Shown here: positions 37,502 through 46,144 of the stretch, in pieces
Layout of the letters: each line of letters opens with the position of its first letter
How positions within the stretch are numbered: position 1 is the stretch's first letter
Source: CAZEQK01 sp964514395
Lineage (GTDB): Bacteria; Bacillota; Bacilli; Tepidibacillales; Tepidibacillaceae
Assembly: GCA_964514395.1 (NCBI GenBank)
Contig: CAZEQK010000013.1
Span: forward strand, 1-64,000
DNA length: 64,000 nt
Direction: 5' to 3'
Notes under the pieces: generated by a model
Told to the model about the DNA's origin: nothing
What the model saw: only the letters and a program-made list of their open reading frames with translations
The model's database searches: none
Program-made: the position numbers and the translations under genes

Positions 37502-37507
37502 TAAGCT

Positions 37508-38065
37508 TCACTCCCCTATATGATCTATAATTAAATGATTTGATTCTTTCATCAGAAGCATCATTAAAATAAGAACCACTATGGTTAAGATGAATAATCC
37601 AATGATTAAAACAATAGCTAATGGTGGTACTATCAGTGTAAATAGCATAGTAAAAATACCAGCAAATAAAGTAAATGCATATAGCTGCCATCTTTTTTTA
37701 GCGGTTTGCGCAAGTCCATACTGCCCATGATTATGTGCTAATTCAGCTATCCCTGTTGTTACATAATACATCATCAGTAAATCAAGAATGGTGACTGCTA
37801 TACTTATTAATATACCAAACCCATTGAAAGATTGAAACAGAATTCCTGGATGGTTTTGTGGCTGATAGAATTGAAAGAAGGACAATACAGCAAGAGGTAT
37901 TGTGAATTTTTTTGCAGTAGCAAAATAACTCTCTTTATTAATAAGGTCCTGAAGTCCTGCGTAAAAAAACAGATACCCCACAAAATTAGGTAAAAGATCA
38001 AACCCCTGAATCCTAAAGTTAAAGAAAAATAATAATCCCCAAAACATCTTATCAAAACCAGTCAT
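37508..38065 (-). CDS. Membrane protein of unknown function
   Basis: A 185-residue protein with about five hydrophobic segments (FWGLLFFFNFRI, FVGYLFFYAGL, GILISIAVTILDLLMMYYVT, LYAFTLFAGIFTMLFTLIV, VLIIGLFILTIVVLILMMLL). The middle contains a short hydrophilic His- and Gln-rich stretch. I recognise no family. An AGGAGA site precedes the ATG. It is followed closely by the GNAT gene. Confidence 0.75.
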   Translation of the reverse strand: MTGFDKMFWGLLFFFNFRIQGFDLLPNFVGYLFFYAGLQDLINKESYFATAKKFTIPLAVLSFFQFYQPQNHPGILFQSFNGFGILISIAVTILDLLMMYYVTTGIAELAHNHGQYGLAQTAKKRWQLYAFTLFAGIFTMLFTLIVPPLAIVLIIGLFILTIVVLILMMLLMKESNHLIIDHIGE

Positions 38066-38132
38066 ATTAATCTCCTCTCATGAAAAATAGGTATTTAGTT
38101 GTTCCCCTACTACTTCTCATTAAATATAACCT

Positions 38133-38172
38133 AAAAAAAAAACTGTTTCTATATATAGACGTATAGAAACAG
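38133..38172 (-). terminator. Intrinsic terminator downstream of the GNAT gene and repeat copy 1
   Basis: On the minus strand an 11-bp CTGTTTCTATA stem with its complement and a loop of eight is followed by ten T. The transcript of the GNAT gene at 38.4-38.9 kb would end here after reading through repeat copy 1. Confidence 0.9.
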
Positions 38173-38209
38173 AAAAAGGTTACATTATTTTACATTTTAT
38201 TCTTTTTTG

Positions 38210-38385
38210 ATCTTCGGTTTCAACAAGACTCCCTCTTCAACACCGTAAGAGGGAGTTGTTACCATTCTCGAAATAAGGGCGGCATAGCACGACTTAATGC
38301 TTTAGCATTTAGTGTGACTTGTGCCCTATGGGTGCTAAGGTTCAGGTGGAGATAAAAAACTCCATCTGAGCCAAATCTTCTTTAT
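38210..38385. repeat. Interspersed hairpin repeat, copy 1 (full length)
   Basis: A 176-bp element also present at 53453-53576 and 60295-60472. It begins ATCTTCGGTTTCAACAAG and ends TCTTCTTTAT. In it stand a left hairpin (ACTCCCTCTT with AAGAGGGAGT), a central imperfect palindrome around TTAATGCTTTAGCATTTA, and a right hairpin (GGTTCAGGTGGAG with CTCCATCTGAGCC). There are no terminal inverted repeats. The end overlaps the stop codon of the minus-strand GNAT gene. The form, with subterminal hairpins and no inverted ends, recalls non-autonomous relatives of the IS200/IS605 group; this is inferred. Confidence 0.9.
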
Positions 38386-38921
38386 TCATCTATCAACAAT
38401 CCCATTTCATATACATCATAGAAGACTTGATTAAGGTAGAAAAACCTAGTGATTAACCCTTCTTTTTTAAAGCCGAGCTTTTCATATAGATGGATTGCAT
38501 TGTGATTATCTGTTCGAACCTTTAAATTTATTTTCTTAATCAAATCGGTTGCCTTTGCCCATGAGATTAAATATTCCAATAGATGTCTACCAATCCCTAT
38601 ACCCCAATAGCTCTTACGAACACTGACTCCAAACTCCCCTAAATGTCTCGTTCTTACTCTTTTTCCACCAGCAAAGCTGAGAGTACCAACAACATCTCCA
38701 TCTATTTCTGCAATAATAAACAGATTGTTTTCTGATTCTTTATGTTGTTCGATGATTTTCTCCTCGTCCTCTAGTGAAATAGTAAACTCACCCTCACCAA
38801 ATGTTAAAAAATCAGATTCTCCCCCTACAACTTGAATATAATCGATAAGCTTGACTGCATCCTCTTTTGTTGCCTCTCTTACGATTAATTTTCGCTGATC
38901 AGATAATTGATATTCCTTCAA
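38382..38921 (-). CDS. GNAT N-acetyltransferase
   Basis: A 179-residue acetyltransferase with the acetyl-CoA site VRKSYWGIGIGRHLLEYLI and the C-terminal NAIHLYEKLGFKKEG motif. Substrate unknown. The start is a TTG at 38921 with GGGGAG seven bases upstream. The stop codon is inside the end of repeat copy 1, so the last codons may have been supplied or changed by the insertion; the C-terminus VYEMGLLIDE looks normal for the family. Confidence 0.9.
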   Translation of the reverse strand: MKEYQLSDQRKLIVREATKEDAVKLIDYIQVVGGESDFLTFGEGEFTISLEDEEKIIEQHKESENNLFIIAEIDGDVVGTLSFAGGKRVRTRHLGEFGVSVRKSYWGIGIGRHLLEYLISWAKATDLIKKINLKVRTDNHNAIHLYEKLGFKKEGLITRFFYLNQVFYDVYEMGLLIDE

Positions 38922-38959
38922 TTACTTTCTCCCCTTTTAACCCAATATCTCTATGACTC

Positions 38960-39499
38960 CTATTCCTTAGGCACCACATTCACCAATAATGGATAGCCAT
39001 GCCATACTTTTACTATTGCTACTAAATCCCCCTTAATCGTTAAATCCTCTAGCTCTTTACCTGTGTTTTCAGGCACGAAATAACGATCAATTGGAAATTG
39101 AACCTGTACGGTATTGGTATAGGATCGATTAAATTGGTATCCATATACCTTTGCACTAAGGTAAAGGCTGTTTGCAGGTCTATTAAAGGTGATTTTGTCT
39201 ACCACATAATAATCACCCTGCTTCTTTAATTCGGCAAATACCTCTTTAACTTTTTGATTATTAAAGCTATTATCCTTTAATTCCTTAGGAAATAATGCCA
39301 TAGGTACATCACTGATTTTTAGATTTAACGCAATATAATCTCCACGAAATAATGTTCTCGGATCGATCGCTTTTGTTTCTAATTGAATCTCATCACCAAA
39401 TAAATAAGCCATAATTGGAAGGAAAGTCATTGATAATAGAATGATAATTGGTATGAAGACAGATAAGAAGAAAAGTGTTTTTTTCATTTTTTTATCCAT
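38960..39499 (-). CDS. GDYXXLXY-type membrane-anchored protein
   Basis: About 179 residues with one N-terminal membrane helix (TLFFLSVFIPIIILLSMTFL) and an exported domain that contains DPRTLFRGDYIALNLKIS, the motif of the GDYXXLXY family. Function unknown in the literature I know. Family members usually sit beside DUF2157/DUF4401 membrane proteins, as here. The ATG at 39499 shares its A with the stop of the upstream gene (TAATG) and follows GGAGGG. Confidence 0.85.
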   Translation of the reverse strand: MDKKMKKTLFFLSVFIPIIILLSMTFLPIMAYLFGDEIQLETKAIDPRTLFRGDYIALNLKISDVPMALFPKELKDNSFNNQKVKEVFAELKKQGDYYVVDKITFNRPANSLYLSAKVYGYQFNRSYTNTVQVQFPIDRYFVPENTGKELEDLTIKGDLVAIVKVWHGYPLLVNVVPKE

Positions 39500-40575
39500 T
39501 ATTTTTCCCTCCATATTCTTCTTCGTTTATTTTCAAAATAATAGCCAAAGCCTAGCAAAATGACTCCACCAATAAAGAAAAAAATAGATTTTGGCAAAAA
39601 GCTATACAACGTATCAAAATAAAATCTAAAGATAGTAATGCCAATAAAAATTAATGCCACTAAATTTTGCTGACGTACGAGATAAAGTAAAAAAACAAAG
39701 AAGAGGACAGCAAAGATAATGTGTACTGGTATGTCTGTATTTTTTATTACATCAAAATCATTCCAGATATTTCTAAATGTCATAATAAAACCCATTATAC
39801 TGAATTGTATATTACCTATTAATTTAAAAACATTGGAGTGATAGGGAATTTTTATAAAATATAGCAATAAGCCAATGATAAAAAATAGAATGACGACCAT
39901 GCTACTATCCATTCCAGCAACTTTATTAAATAGATACCAAATAAAGTTTAAGGCTAAAATGTTCGTGATAAAAAGAATAAATGAAGAATCAAATCGTTTT
40001 AAGCTTAGATAGATGATTGGTATGATTAATAATAGAATGATAGATAATTCGTCCTTCACAAATAGTCCATTTAAATAAACAAACAATAATAGGTGTAGAA
40101 ATATCATCATTAATTTATCCTTCGTAATCATAGTGAGAGGAAGTATACCTACAGCCCACAATAAGAAGGCTTGAGTAAAGCTCCCATTGAAATTAAAAAT
40201 TTGGCCAATTAAAAAGATACCTGCTCCAAAAATAGCAACTCCAATATAAATAAAACTGCGACTAGTTTTAGGATATTTATGCTGAGAAACATAACTGATC
40301 GCATTAACAGCTAAATAAGTTAGGATGATCAATAAAAATTTTGTCATTTTCCCAAAGTAAATCCAATTGCTTGCAATAAAGCTAAGAATACCAAGCCCAA
40401 TTAAAACAGCACCTACGGTCAGTAAGATAGAAATGAAGCTTAATCCATCTTTTAACTCGTAAGTATCAAGCATTTTGGTCACTTGCTCATCTGTTATTCT
40501 TTCATCCTGTGCATGTTTTTTTAGCTGATTGGAGAGAAATTCATAATGTCGTTTACTAATTTTCTTTTTTTCCAT
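39499..40575 (-). CDS. DUF2157 family membrane protein
   Basis: A protein of about 358 residues with a soluble N-terminal segment of 50 residues (KRHYEFLSNQLKKHAQDERITDEQV) and about twelve membrane helices that start with SFISILLTVGAVLIGLGILSFIASNW, the DUF2157 signature. The ATG at 40575 has GAGGAG eight bases before it. It is translationally coupled to the GDYXXLXY gene; the two families are a known conserved pair of unknown role. Confidence 0.87.
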   Translation of the reverse strand: MEKKKISKRHYEFLSNQLKKHAQDERITDEQVTKMLDTYELKDGLSFISILLTVGAVLIGLGILSFIASNWIYFGKMTKFLLIILTYLAVNAISYVSQHKYPKTSRSFIYIGVAIFGAGIFLIGQIFNFNGSFTQAFLLWAVGILPLTMITKDKLMMIFLHLLLFVYLNGLFVKDELSIILLLIIPIIYLSLKRFDSSFILFITNILALNFIWYLFNKVAGMDSSMVVILFFIIGLLLYFIKIPYHSNVFKLIGNIQFSIMGFIMTFRNIWNDFDVIKNTDIPVHIIFAVLFFVFLLYLVRQQNLVALIFIGITIFRFYFDTLYSFLPKSIFFFIGGVILLGFGYYFENKRRRIWREK

Positions 40576-40732
40576 CACGTCAGCTCCTCGTATATTATTT
40601 TTAGGACCTTATATCATAGACTGATAAACATGATAACATGTTGCATATTATTATATATATTTCGCAAAAAGAATTTGTAAAGACAGGAATGTCTGCTGAA
40701 TGATATTGCTTATTTGTAAATGTAGAATTTAA

Positions 40733-40761
40733 TTGACTTAAATAACCCATTGATGTAATAT
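40733..40761 (+). promoter_or_regulatory. Sigma-A promoter of hom
   Basis: TTGACT (40733-40738) and TAATAT (40756-40761) with a 17-base spacer, 50 bases before the S-box aptamer. The match and position are good. Confidence 0.7.
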
Positions 40762-40810
40762 AGCTTTATACTTTTCAAAGCTTTAATTGATTAAAATTTT
40801 ATATGATGAA

Positions 40811-40953
40811 AACTCTTATTCAGAGTGGTGGAGGGACTGGCCCAATGAAACCCAGCAACCGGTTATGTATATAACGCGGTGCTAATTCCTGCAGAACATT
40901 GGTTCTGAAAGATAAGAAGACCTGAAGCCATCTTCTTATGAAGTGGTTTTTTT
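40811..40953 (+). promoter_or_regulatory. S-box (SAM-I) riboswitch with transcription terminator
   Basis: The aptamer at 40811-40920 has the S-box core: P1 CTTATT, GTGGAGGGACTGGCCC, ATGAAACCCAGCAACC, GGTGCTAATTCCTGCAG and the closing GATAAGA. The 3' strand of P1 (ATAAGAAGA, 40912-40920) can instead pair with TCTTCTTAT (40931-40939). That pairing is an antiterminator which competes with a terminator formed by CCATCTTC (40929-40936) and GAAGTGG (40940-40946) followed by a run of T. High SAM should therefore stop transcription of hom and metC. Confidence 0.95.
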
Positions 40954-40983
40954 ATTTTATAGAAAACATAAGGAGTGGTTTGT

Positions 40984-42300
40984 ATGCAATCGGTTAAAGT
41001 AGCTTTATTAGGATTAGGGACCGTTGGAAAGGGTGTATATGATACCATAGGTACCCATCAAAACCAGCTACAGGAAGTACTGGGGAAACCCGTTGAAGTA
41101 GTTGCAGTTCTTATTCAGGATAGCAGGAAATTACGAGATACCAATCCCGAAGCTCCAATTTTTTTAACAACCAATTATAATGATATTCTTAATCTTCCTC
41201 AATTAGATGTTGTAATCGAGATGATTGGGGGGAGGGAACCCGCACGAAGCTATATTATTCAAGCCCTGTCAAGGGGAAGTCATGTTATTACGGCGAATAA
41301 GGAATTAATAGCTTTTCATGGAGCTGAATTAAAAGAGTTAGCTAACTATTATGGTGTTCAACTTGCATATGAAGCAAGTGTAGCGGGAGGAATTCCTATT
41401 ATTCGAACACTACATCAGTTATTACAAATAAATCAAATAATAAAAATTGAAGGAATCCTTAATGGTACAACAAATTATATTCTTAGTCAGATGAGAACAA
41501 GACAAATTTCCTTTGATCAAGCTATTAAGGAAGCACAATTAGCAGGTTATGCAGAAGCCGATCCAACGAATGATATTAAAGGTTGGGATACATTTTATAA
41601 GCTAATGGTACTAAGTGATTTAGTATTTCAGGAGCAACCAAATTGGTCGTCGACAGAAAAAATTGGTATTGATCAGGTAACAATTGAAGAACTGCTAATT
41701 GCTGAAAGCTTAGGATTACGTTTAAAGCTTGTAGCATCTCTTACCAAAGATCAATTAGGGGTAAGTGCAAAGGTAGAACCAACTTTTTTAACTGAATCCC
41801 ACCTATTATATGGAGTTGAAGGGGTGGATAATGCCATTGTGATTGAAACGGATATTGTAGGGCGTTTATTCTTCCAAGGTCCAGGAGCAGGAGCGTTACC
41901 AACAGCAAGTGCAATCATTGAAGATTTAGTTTATACCTGCCTGTATCCTAAAATAGATGATTTTAAAGCTGAAAAGAATGGTAAAGATGAATCACAGAAA
42001 AAAACATCTCCATCTTTTTGGTTATTAGTTCACAAACATGATCAAGTTTTTTCGAATATAGATGAAAGCTATTGGAATACAAGATTTAACCAACATGGTG
42101 TGCAATACTATTCAAGAAAAACCTTAGAACATACTCAAAATGGGTATGTTTCAGGTCATTTGATAAAAGGAAGTGAGGAAAAATTAAATCAGTTACTAAA
42201 TCAAATTAGTCATCAGGATAAAATTAAGTACTATCCTGTCCTTGCGTGGGAAAATTCAAATGAGTTGATCACATTACAAAAAAGTCCAATATCAATATAA
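40984..42300 (+). CDS. hom: Homoserine dehydrogenase
   Basis: A 438-residue enzyme that reduces aspartate semialdehyde to homoserine. VALLGLGTVGKGVYDTI is the nucleotide site, ANKELIAFHG and GILNGTTNYILSQM are catalytic-domain motifs, and EADPTNDIKGWDTFYKL carries the proton-transfer region. A C-terminal ACT-like domain follows from about 350. It has an S-box, so it probably serves methionine synthesis specifically. The ATG at 40984 lies eight bases after AGGAG. Confidence 0.93.
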   Translation: MQSVKVALLGLGTVGKGVYDTIGTHQNQLQEVLGKPVEVVAVLIQDSRKLRDTNPEAPIFLTTNYNDILNLPQLDVVIEMIGGREPARSYIIQALSRGSHVITANKELIAFHGAELKELANYYGVQLAYEASVAGGIPIIRTLHQLLQINQIIKIEGILNGTTNYILSQMRTRQISFDQAIKEAQLAGYAEADPTNDIKGWDTFYKLMVLSDLVFQEQPNWSSTEKIGIDQVTIEELLIAESLGLRLKLVASLTKDQLGVSAKVEPTFLTESHLLYGVEGVDNAIVIETDIVGRLFFQGPGAGALPTASAIIEDLVYTCLYPKIDDFKAEKNGKDESQKKTSPSFWLLVHKHDQVFSNIDESYWNTRFNQHGVQYYSRKTLEHTQNGYVSGHLIKGSEEKLNQLLNQISHQDKIKYYPVLAWENSNELITLQKSPISI

Positions 42301-42331
42301 ATTAATGCTTTATTCATTTAAGGGTAGAGAA

Positions 42332-42393
42332 ATGCTGAATTTGAAAACATAATTAGCACAGACAGGTAATAAAAAAGAAGGACAAACAGGGCA
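42332..42393 (+). pseudogene. Scar resembling the 5' end of metI (cystathionine gamma-synthase)
   Basis: Between hom and metC the sequence reads ATG, LNLKT, a frame change, then LAQTGNKKEGQTG. B. subtilis MetI starts with ETKLAQIGNRSDEVTG, so about 20 codons look like a MetI N-terminus. What follows (FIGVSRTL then a stop) does not match. In B. subtilis the order is metI-metC, so a metI gene may have stood here and been lost by deletion. The match is short, so this is an inference. Confidence 0.5.
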
Positions 42394-42469
42394 ATTTATC
42401 GGTGTATCTCGAACTTTATAAGCTTTACTTCAATTAGTAGTATTAAATATAAAAGGAAGGATAATTAAA

Positions 42470-43606
42470 ATGAAGTTTTCTACGAAATTAATTCATAATA
42501 AAGCAAAAGTAGATCAATATACTGGGGCTAGCAGTATACCTATATACCAAGCATCAACCTATCACCAATTTGATATTGAGAATCCTGGAGAATATGACTA
42601 TGCCAGATCAGGAAACCCTACACGTCATGCTTTAGAAGAAACGATTGCCTTGCTAGAGGGGGGGCGGAGTGGATTTGCTTTTTCTTCGGGAATGGCTGCC
42701 ATTTCAACTGTATTTTTACTACTATCAGCGGGAGACCATATTATTATATCGGAAGATGTTTACGGAGGTACTTATAGGGTAGTTACACAGGTTCTATCTC
42801 GTTTAGGAATATCACATAGCTTTATAGATACTACCAATCTATTAGCTATTGAAAAAAGTATTCAAGTAAATACAAAAGCAATATATATTGAAACACCATC
42901 AAATCCACTGCTTAAAGTTACTGATTTAAAGGAGGTAGGACGGCTTGCTAAGAAAAAACAATTATTATTTATTGTTGATAATACATTTTTAACACCTTAC
43001 TATCAAAGGCCGATTGAATTTGGTGCAGATATCATTATACATAGTGCAACTAAATTTATTTCTGGTCATAGTGATGTAATTGCTGGATTAGCCGTAGCAA
43101 AAGAGCAAACCTTAGGTGAAAAATTAGGCCTCTTACAAAATACCTTTGGTTCTATTCTCGGTGTTCAGGATTCATGGCTTGTACTTAGAGGACTTAAAAC
43201 TTTAAAGGTTCGCCTTGATGCTTCAACAAAAGGTGCGGAGGTAATTGCTAATTGGTTAAAGGAAAGTCCCTACATTAAAGAAGTCTATTATACAGGCTTA
43301 TCTTCTCACCTGGGACATATAATAAATGCGAAGCAATCTGACGGCCACGGTGCTGTACTATCATTTGATGTTGGTAGTGAGAAATTCGTCAAAAAAATAT
43401 TAAAGAAAGTAAAGGTACCTTGTGTAGCTGTTAGTCTGGGGTCAGTAGAATCAATATTATCTTATCCGGCAATGATGTCACATGCGTCTATGTCTCAGAA
43501 GGAAAGGAAAAAAAGAGGAATTACTGATGGATTGTTACGTCTATCTGTTGGCTTAGAAGATCCTTATGATTTGATTAATGACTTTAAACAAGCTTTTGAA
43601 GACTAG
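42470..43606 (+). CDS. metC: Cystathionine beta-lyase (MetC type)
   Basis: A 378-residue Cys/Met metabolism PLP enzyme. The PLP lysine is in HSATKFISGHSD, YDYARSGNPTRHALEETIALLEGG and FAFSSGMAAIST are cofactor motifs, and the FGSILGVQDSWLVLRGLKTL segment closely follows B. subtilis MetC rather than MetI. It splits cystathionine into homocysteine, ammonia and pyruvate. It follows hom after 169 bases without its own S-box, so it depends on the riboswitch before hom, and has an AAGGAAGGA ribosome site. Closely related gamma-lyases cannot be fully excluded. Confidence 0.87.
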   Translation: MKFSTKLIHNKAKVDQYTGASSIPIYQASTYHQFDIENPGEYDYARSGNPTRHALEETIALLEGGRSGFAFSSGMAAISTVFLLLSAGDHIIISEDVYGGTYRVVTQVLSRLGISHSFIDTTNLLAIEKSIQVNTKAIYIETPSNPLLKVTDLKEVGRLAKKKQLLFIVDNTFLTPYYQRPIEFGADIIIHSATKFISGHSDVIAGLAVAKEQTLGEKLGLLQNTFGSILGVQDSWLVLRGLKTLKVRLDASTKGAEVIANWLKESPYIKEVYYTGLSSHLGHIINAKQSDGHGAVLSFDVGSEKFVKKILKKVKVPCVAVSLGSVESILSYPAMMSHASMSQKERKKRGITDGLLRLSVGLEDPYDLINDFKQAFED

Positions 43607-43740
43607 TGAACTCGTTCAGCTAAGCTGAACATCGGGAAATCAGATGGAGGCTCTACTACACCTAATTCAAATATCGCTAAATGAGCAACGCTCATTAGTC
43701 TCACTATGAGAAGGGTCTTAGGCCAATTAGAGAGATTTAG
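43607..43740. other. Hairpin-rich segment after metC of unknown nature
   Basis: Three short hairpins follow the metC stop: GTTCAGC-TAA-GCTGAAC (43614-43630), AATGAGC-AAC-GCTCATT (43680-43696) and CTCA-CTA-TGAG (43700-43710). The segment also holds TCAGATGGAG, the complement of part of the right hairpin of the interspersed repeat. It is not an intact gene. It may be a remnant of a mobile element or a structured RNA. Confidence 0.45.
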
Positions 43741-43792
43741 GAATAAAAGAGGATTTAATAATTGAATAAATAAGGAGATATATCTTAATTGT

Positions 43793-43825
43793 AAAAGGTC
43801 TTTACCATTACGATAAAGACCTTTT
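43793..43825. terminator. Terminator between metC and pyrE
   Basis: AAAAGGTCTTTA pairs with TAAAGACCTTTT (12 bp, loop of nine). The T-run is best on the plus strand (metC side) but a shorter one exists on the minus strand, so it may also end the pyr operon. Confidence 0.85.
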
Positions 43826-43862
43826 TTGAGGTTTACTACTAAGTATGCTGGTTTTACCATAT

Positions 43863-44444
43863 TTATTGATGAAGAGATCGACTTCCAGGCTTCACTGCCC
43901 TTATCCCCTTCATACACATTGGACATTCGTTTTCGTCATAGGATTTAATATCTATTGAAAGCAAGGATTTAAAAGGATAGCCAAAGGCAGCTTTTCCTTT
44001 ACTTCTATCTACTAAGACGCCTACCCCAACGATTTGTCCTCCTGCTTCCTCTACCACTTGGATGACCTCTTTTACTGATCCCCCAGTTGTTACAACATCT
44101 TCAACTACTAACACCCTTTGACCAGGTTCAATTTGAAATCCTCTTCTTAATGTCATCATCCCATTTTCTCTTTCACAGAAAATGTTTTTTACTCCTAGCA
44201 CCCTAGATAGTTCATAGCCTACTAGGATACCACCTATAGCTGGGGAAACCACTATATCTATTTTTTCATCATTGAATTGCTCTGCTAATCCCCTACATAA
44301 TATTTCAGTTTTATCTGGATATTGAAGGACATTTGCCATTTGCATATATTGTTCTGAATGGCGCCCTGATGTTAATATAAAATGCCCTTCCTTCAGTACA
44401 TTCGATTCTTTTAAAATTTTTATAACCTCATCATTTGTCAGCAT
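43863..44444 (-). CDS. pyrE: Orotate phosphoribosyltransferase
   Basis: A 193-residue enzyme that joins orotate to PRPP to form OMP. VLVVEDVVTTGGSVKE is the PRPP-binding motif and ILTSGRHSEQYMQMANVL the N-terminal part of the fold. The C-terminus has a short CPMCMKG extension with two cysteines found in some relatives. It is the last gene of the pyr operon, 42 bases after pyrF. Confidence 0.97.
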   Translation of the reverse strand: MLTNDEVIKILKESNVLKEGHFILTSGRHSEQYMQMANVLQYPDKTEILCRGLAEQFNDEKIDIVVSPAIGGILVGYELSRVLGVKNIFCERENGMMTLRRGFQIEPGQRVLVVEDVVTTGGSVKEVIQVVEEAGGQIVGVGVLVDRSKGKAAFGYPFKSLLSIDIKSYDENECPMCMKGIRAVKPGSRSLHQ

Positions 44445-44486
44445 AAAATCCTCCTATTAAAAAATGTTGGTAAACAGCAGTTAGCC

Positions 44487-45227
44487 CTATTTAAGGCTAT
44501 TTAAATCAGAAATAATATCTTCAAATACCTTTGCTGGCTCTTTGGCCTCTGTGATGGCACGTCCAATTACGATATAATCACTTCCCTGCTGAAATGCTTC
44601 TACCGGTGTATTGATTCTTTTTTGGTCATGGGACTCTCCACCTTTTAAGCGTATACCTGGAGTGACAGTAATAAATGATGGCCCACAATGGTCTTTAATA
44701 GCCTCTACCTCTAATGGCGACGATACGACCCCATCTAAGCCAGCTTTTTTTGCTAACCCGGCATAATGGGTTACTGTTTCCTCAACAGAAGCAGCGATAC
44801 CAATCTCTTCCCTCAGCATTTTTTCATCGGTGCTGGTCAACTGGGTTACACCTATTAGTAATGGCTTTTCCTGTCCTGCTACTAGGTTTTTCTCCATTTC
44901 GCTTCTTGCATTCTCCATCATTTTTATCCCACCTGCCACATGTAAATTAAACATGTCGACACCTAATCTAGTTAATTGAGCTGAAGCCCTTCCTACTGTA
45001 TTAGGAATATCATGCATTTTTAAATCAAGAAATATTTTAAAATCCATCTGCTTTAATTTTTCTATAAATGTATAACCCGTACCATAAAATAATTCCATCC
45101 CGACCTTGACAAAACGTATTTTATTTTCGAACCTCTCTATTAGAGAGAGTGCCTCTGTTTCATTTTTTACATCAAGTGCGACTATGATTCTATTTTCAAA
45201 ATCAGACGCTTCTTTTCTAATTATCAT
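44487..45227 (-). CDS. pyrF: Orotidine 5'-phosphate decarboxylase
   Basis: A TIM-barrel enzyme of about 246 residues that makes UMP from OMP. IIVALDVKN, FLDLKMHDIPNTV with the catalytic Lys and Asp, and VTPGIRLKGGESHDQ are visible. The ATG at 45227 is preferred over one at 45239 because a GAAGGGTGG site lies before it; both lie within or next to the pyrD end, with overlap, so translation is coupled. Confidence 0.97.
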   Translation of the reverse strand: MIIRKEASDFENRIIVALDVKNETEALSLIERFENKIRFVKVGMELFYGTGYTFIEKLKQMDFKIFLDLKMHDIPNTVGRASAQLTRLGVDMFNLHVAGGIKMMENARSEMEKNLVAGQEKPLLIGVTQLTSTDEKMLREEIGIAASVEETVTHYAGLAKKAGLDGVVSSPLEVEAIKDHCGPSFITVTPGIRLKGGESHDQKRINTPVEAFQQGSDYIVIGRAITEAKEPAKVFEDIISDLNSLK

Positions 45228-46144
45228 GCATAGTTCCACCCTTCACCTGTTAGCTCAGATATGTTATCTACTCCCATCTCATCAAGTACCCTTTCTAAGT
45301 CATCGATGATTTTGGGCATCACATAAGGGTCTACAAAGTTTGCAGTCCCTATCGCAACTGCTGAGGCACCAGCTAAAAAGAATTCTGCTACATCTTCTGC
45401 TGAGGTGATTCCTCCCATACCGATGATTGGTATCGATACCTGTTTATACACCTCATAAATCATCCTTAAAGCTACAGGCTTAATAGCCGGTCCAGATAAC
45501 CCACCTACTTGATTGGACAGAATCGGCTTCCTTGTTTTTAAATTAAATCTCATCCCGATCAATGTATTGATCATACTAAGTCCATCAGCTCCTGCGTCAG
45601 CAACAGCTTCTGCCATGGCAACGATATCGGTAACGTTAGGTGATAGCTTCACAAATACAGGAACCTTACTTGCTTCCTTCACAGCCTTTGTTAAATCATG
45701 TGCAGTTTGTGGGTCTGTTCCAAAAGTAATTCCACCACATTTAACATTGGGACAAGATATATTCAATTCAATCATGCTAACCTCAGGTACAGAAGAAATC
45801 CGCTTTGTTACTTCGACATAGTCCTCAGTCATCGTTCCAGCAACATTTACAACAATCGGTGTATTAAACTTTGAAAGCCAAGGAATTTCAGTATTTATAA
45901 CGGCTTCAACTCCAGGGTTTTGTAAGCCAATTGAGTTAAGCATACCTCCTGGTGTTTCTGCAATTCTTGGTGTATTATTTCCTAATCTTTCTTCAAGGGT
46001 AGTTGCTTTTACAACAATGGCTCCCAGTTGACTTAGATCATATAACTGGGCATACTCTCTACCAAATCCAAAGCACCCAGAAGCTGGCATCATTGGATTA
46101 GACAATACGATGTCATTTAACTTCACCTGTAAGCGCTGATTCAC
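45224..46144 (-). CDS. pyrD: Dihydroorotate dehydrogenase B, catalytic subunit
   Basis: A 306-residue FMN enzyme of class 1B that works with PyrK and uses NAD. NISCPNVKCGG carries the catalytic-loop cysteine of class 1 enzymes, and FVKLSPNVTDI, GLSMINTLIGM and IGMGGI form the FMN site. It oxidises dihydroorotate to orotate in the cytoplasm. Start and stop overlap pyrK and pyrF. Confidence 0.97.
   Translation of the reverse strand: MNQRLQVKLNDIVLSNPMMPASGCFGFGREYAQLYDLSQLGAIVVKATTLEERLGNNTPRIAETPGGMLNSIGLQNPGVEAVINTEIPWLSKFNTPIVVNVAGTMTEDYVEVTKRISSVPEVSMIELNISCPNVKCGGITFGTDPQTAHDLTKAVKEASKVPVFVKLSPNVTDIVAMAEAVADAGADGLSMINTLIGMRFNLKTRKPILSNQVGGLSGPAIKPVALRMIYEVYKQVSIPIIGMGGITSAEDVAEFFLAGASAVAIGTANFVDPYVMPKIIDDLERVLDEMGVDNISELTGEGWNYA

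Noticed and set aside
43603..43926. A 107-codon minus-strand frame over the pyrE end and the metC-pyrE gap
   Set aside because: It overlaps pyrE and the terminator, has no ribosome site and its codons run through hairpins; the segment after metC is reported as a structured remnant instead.
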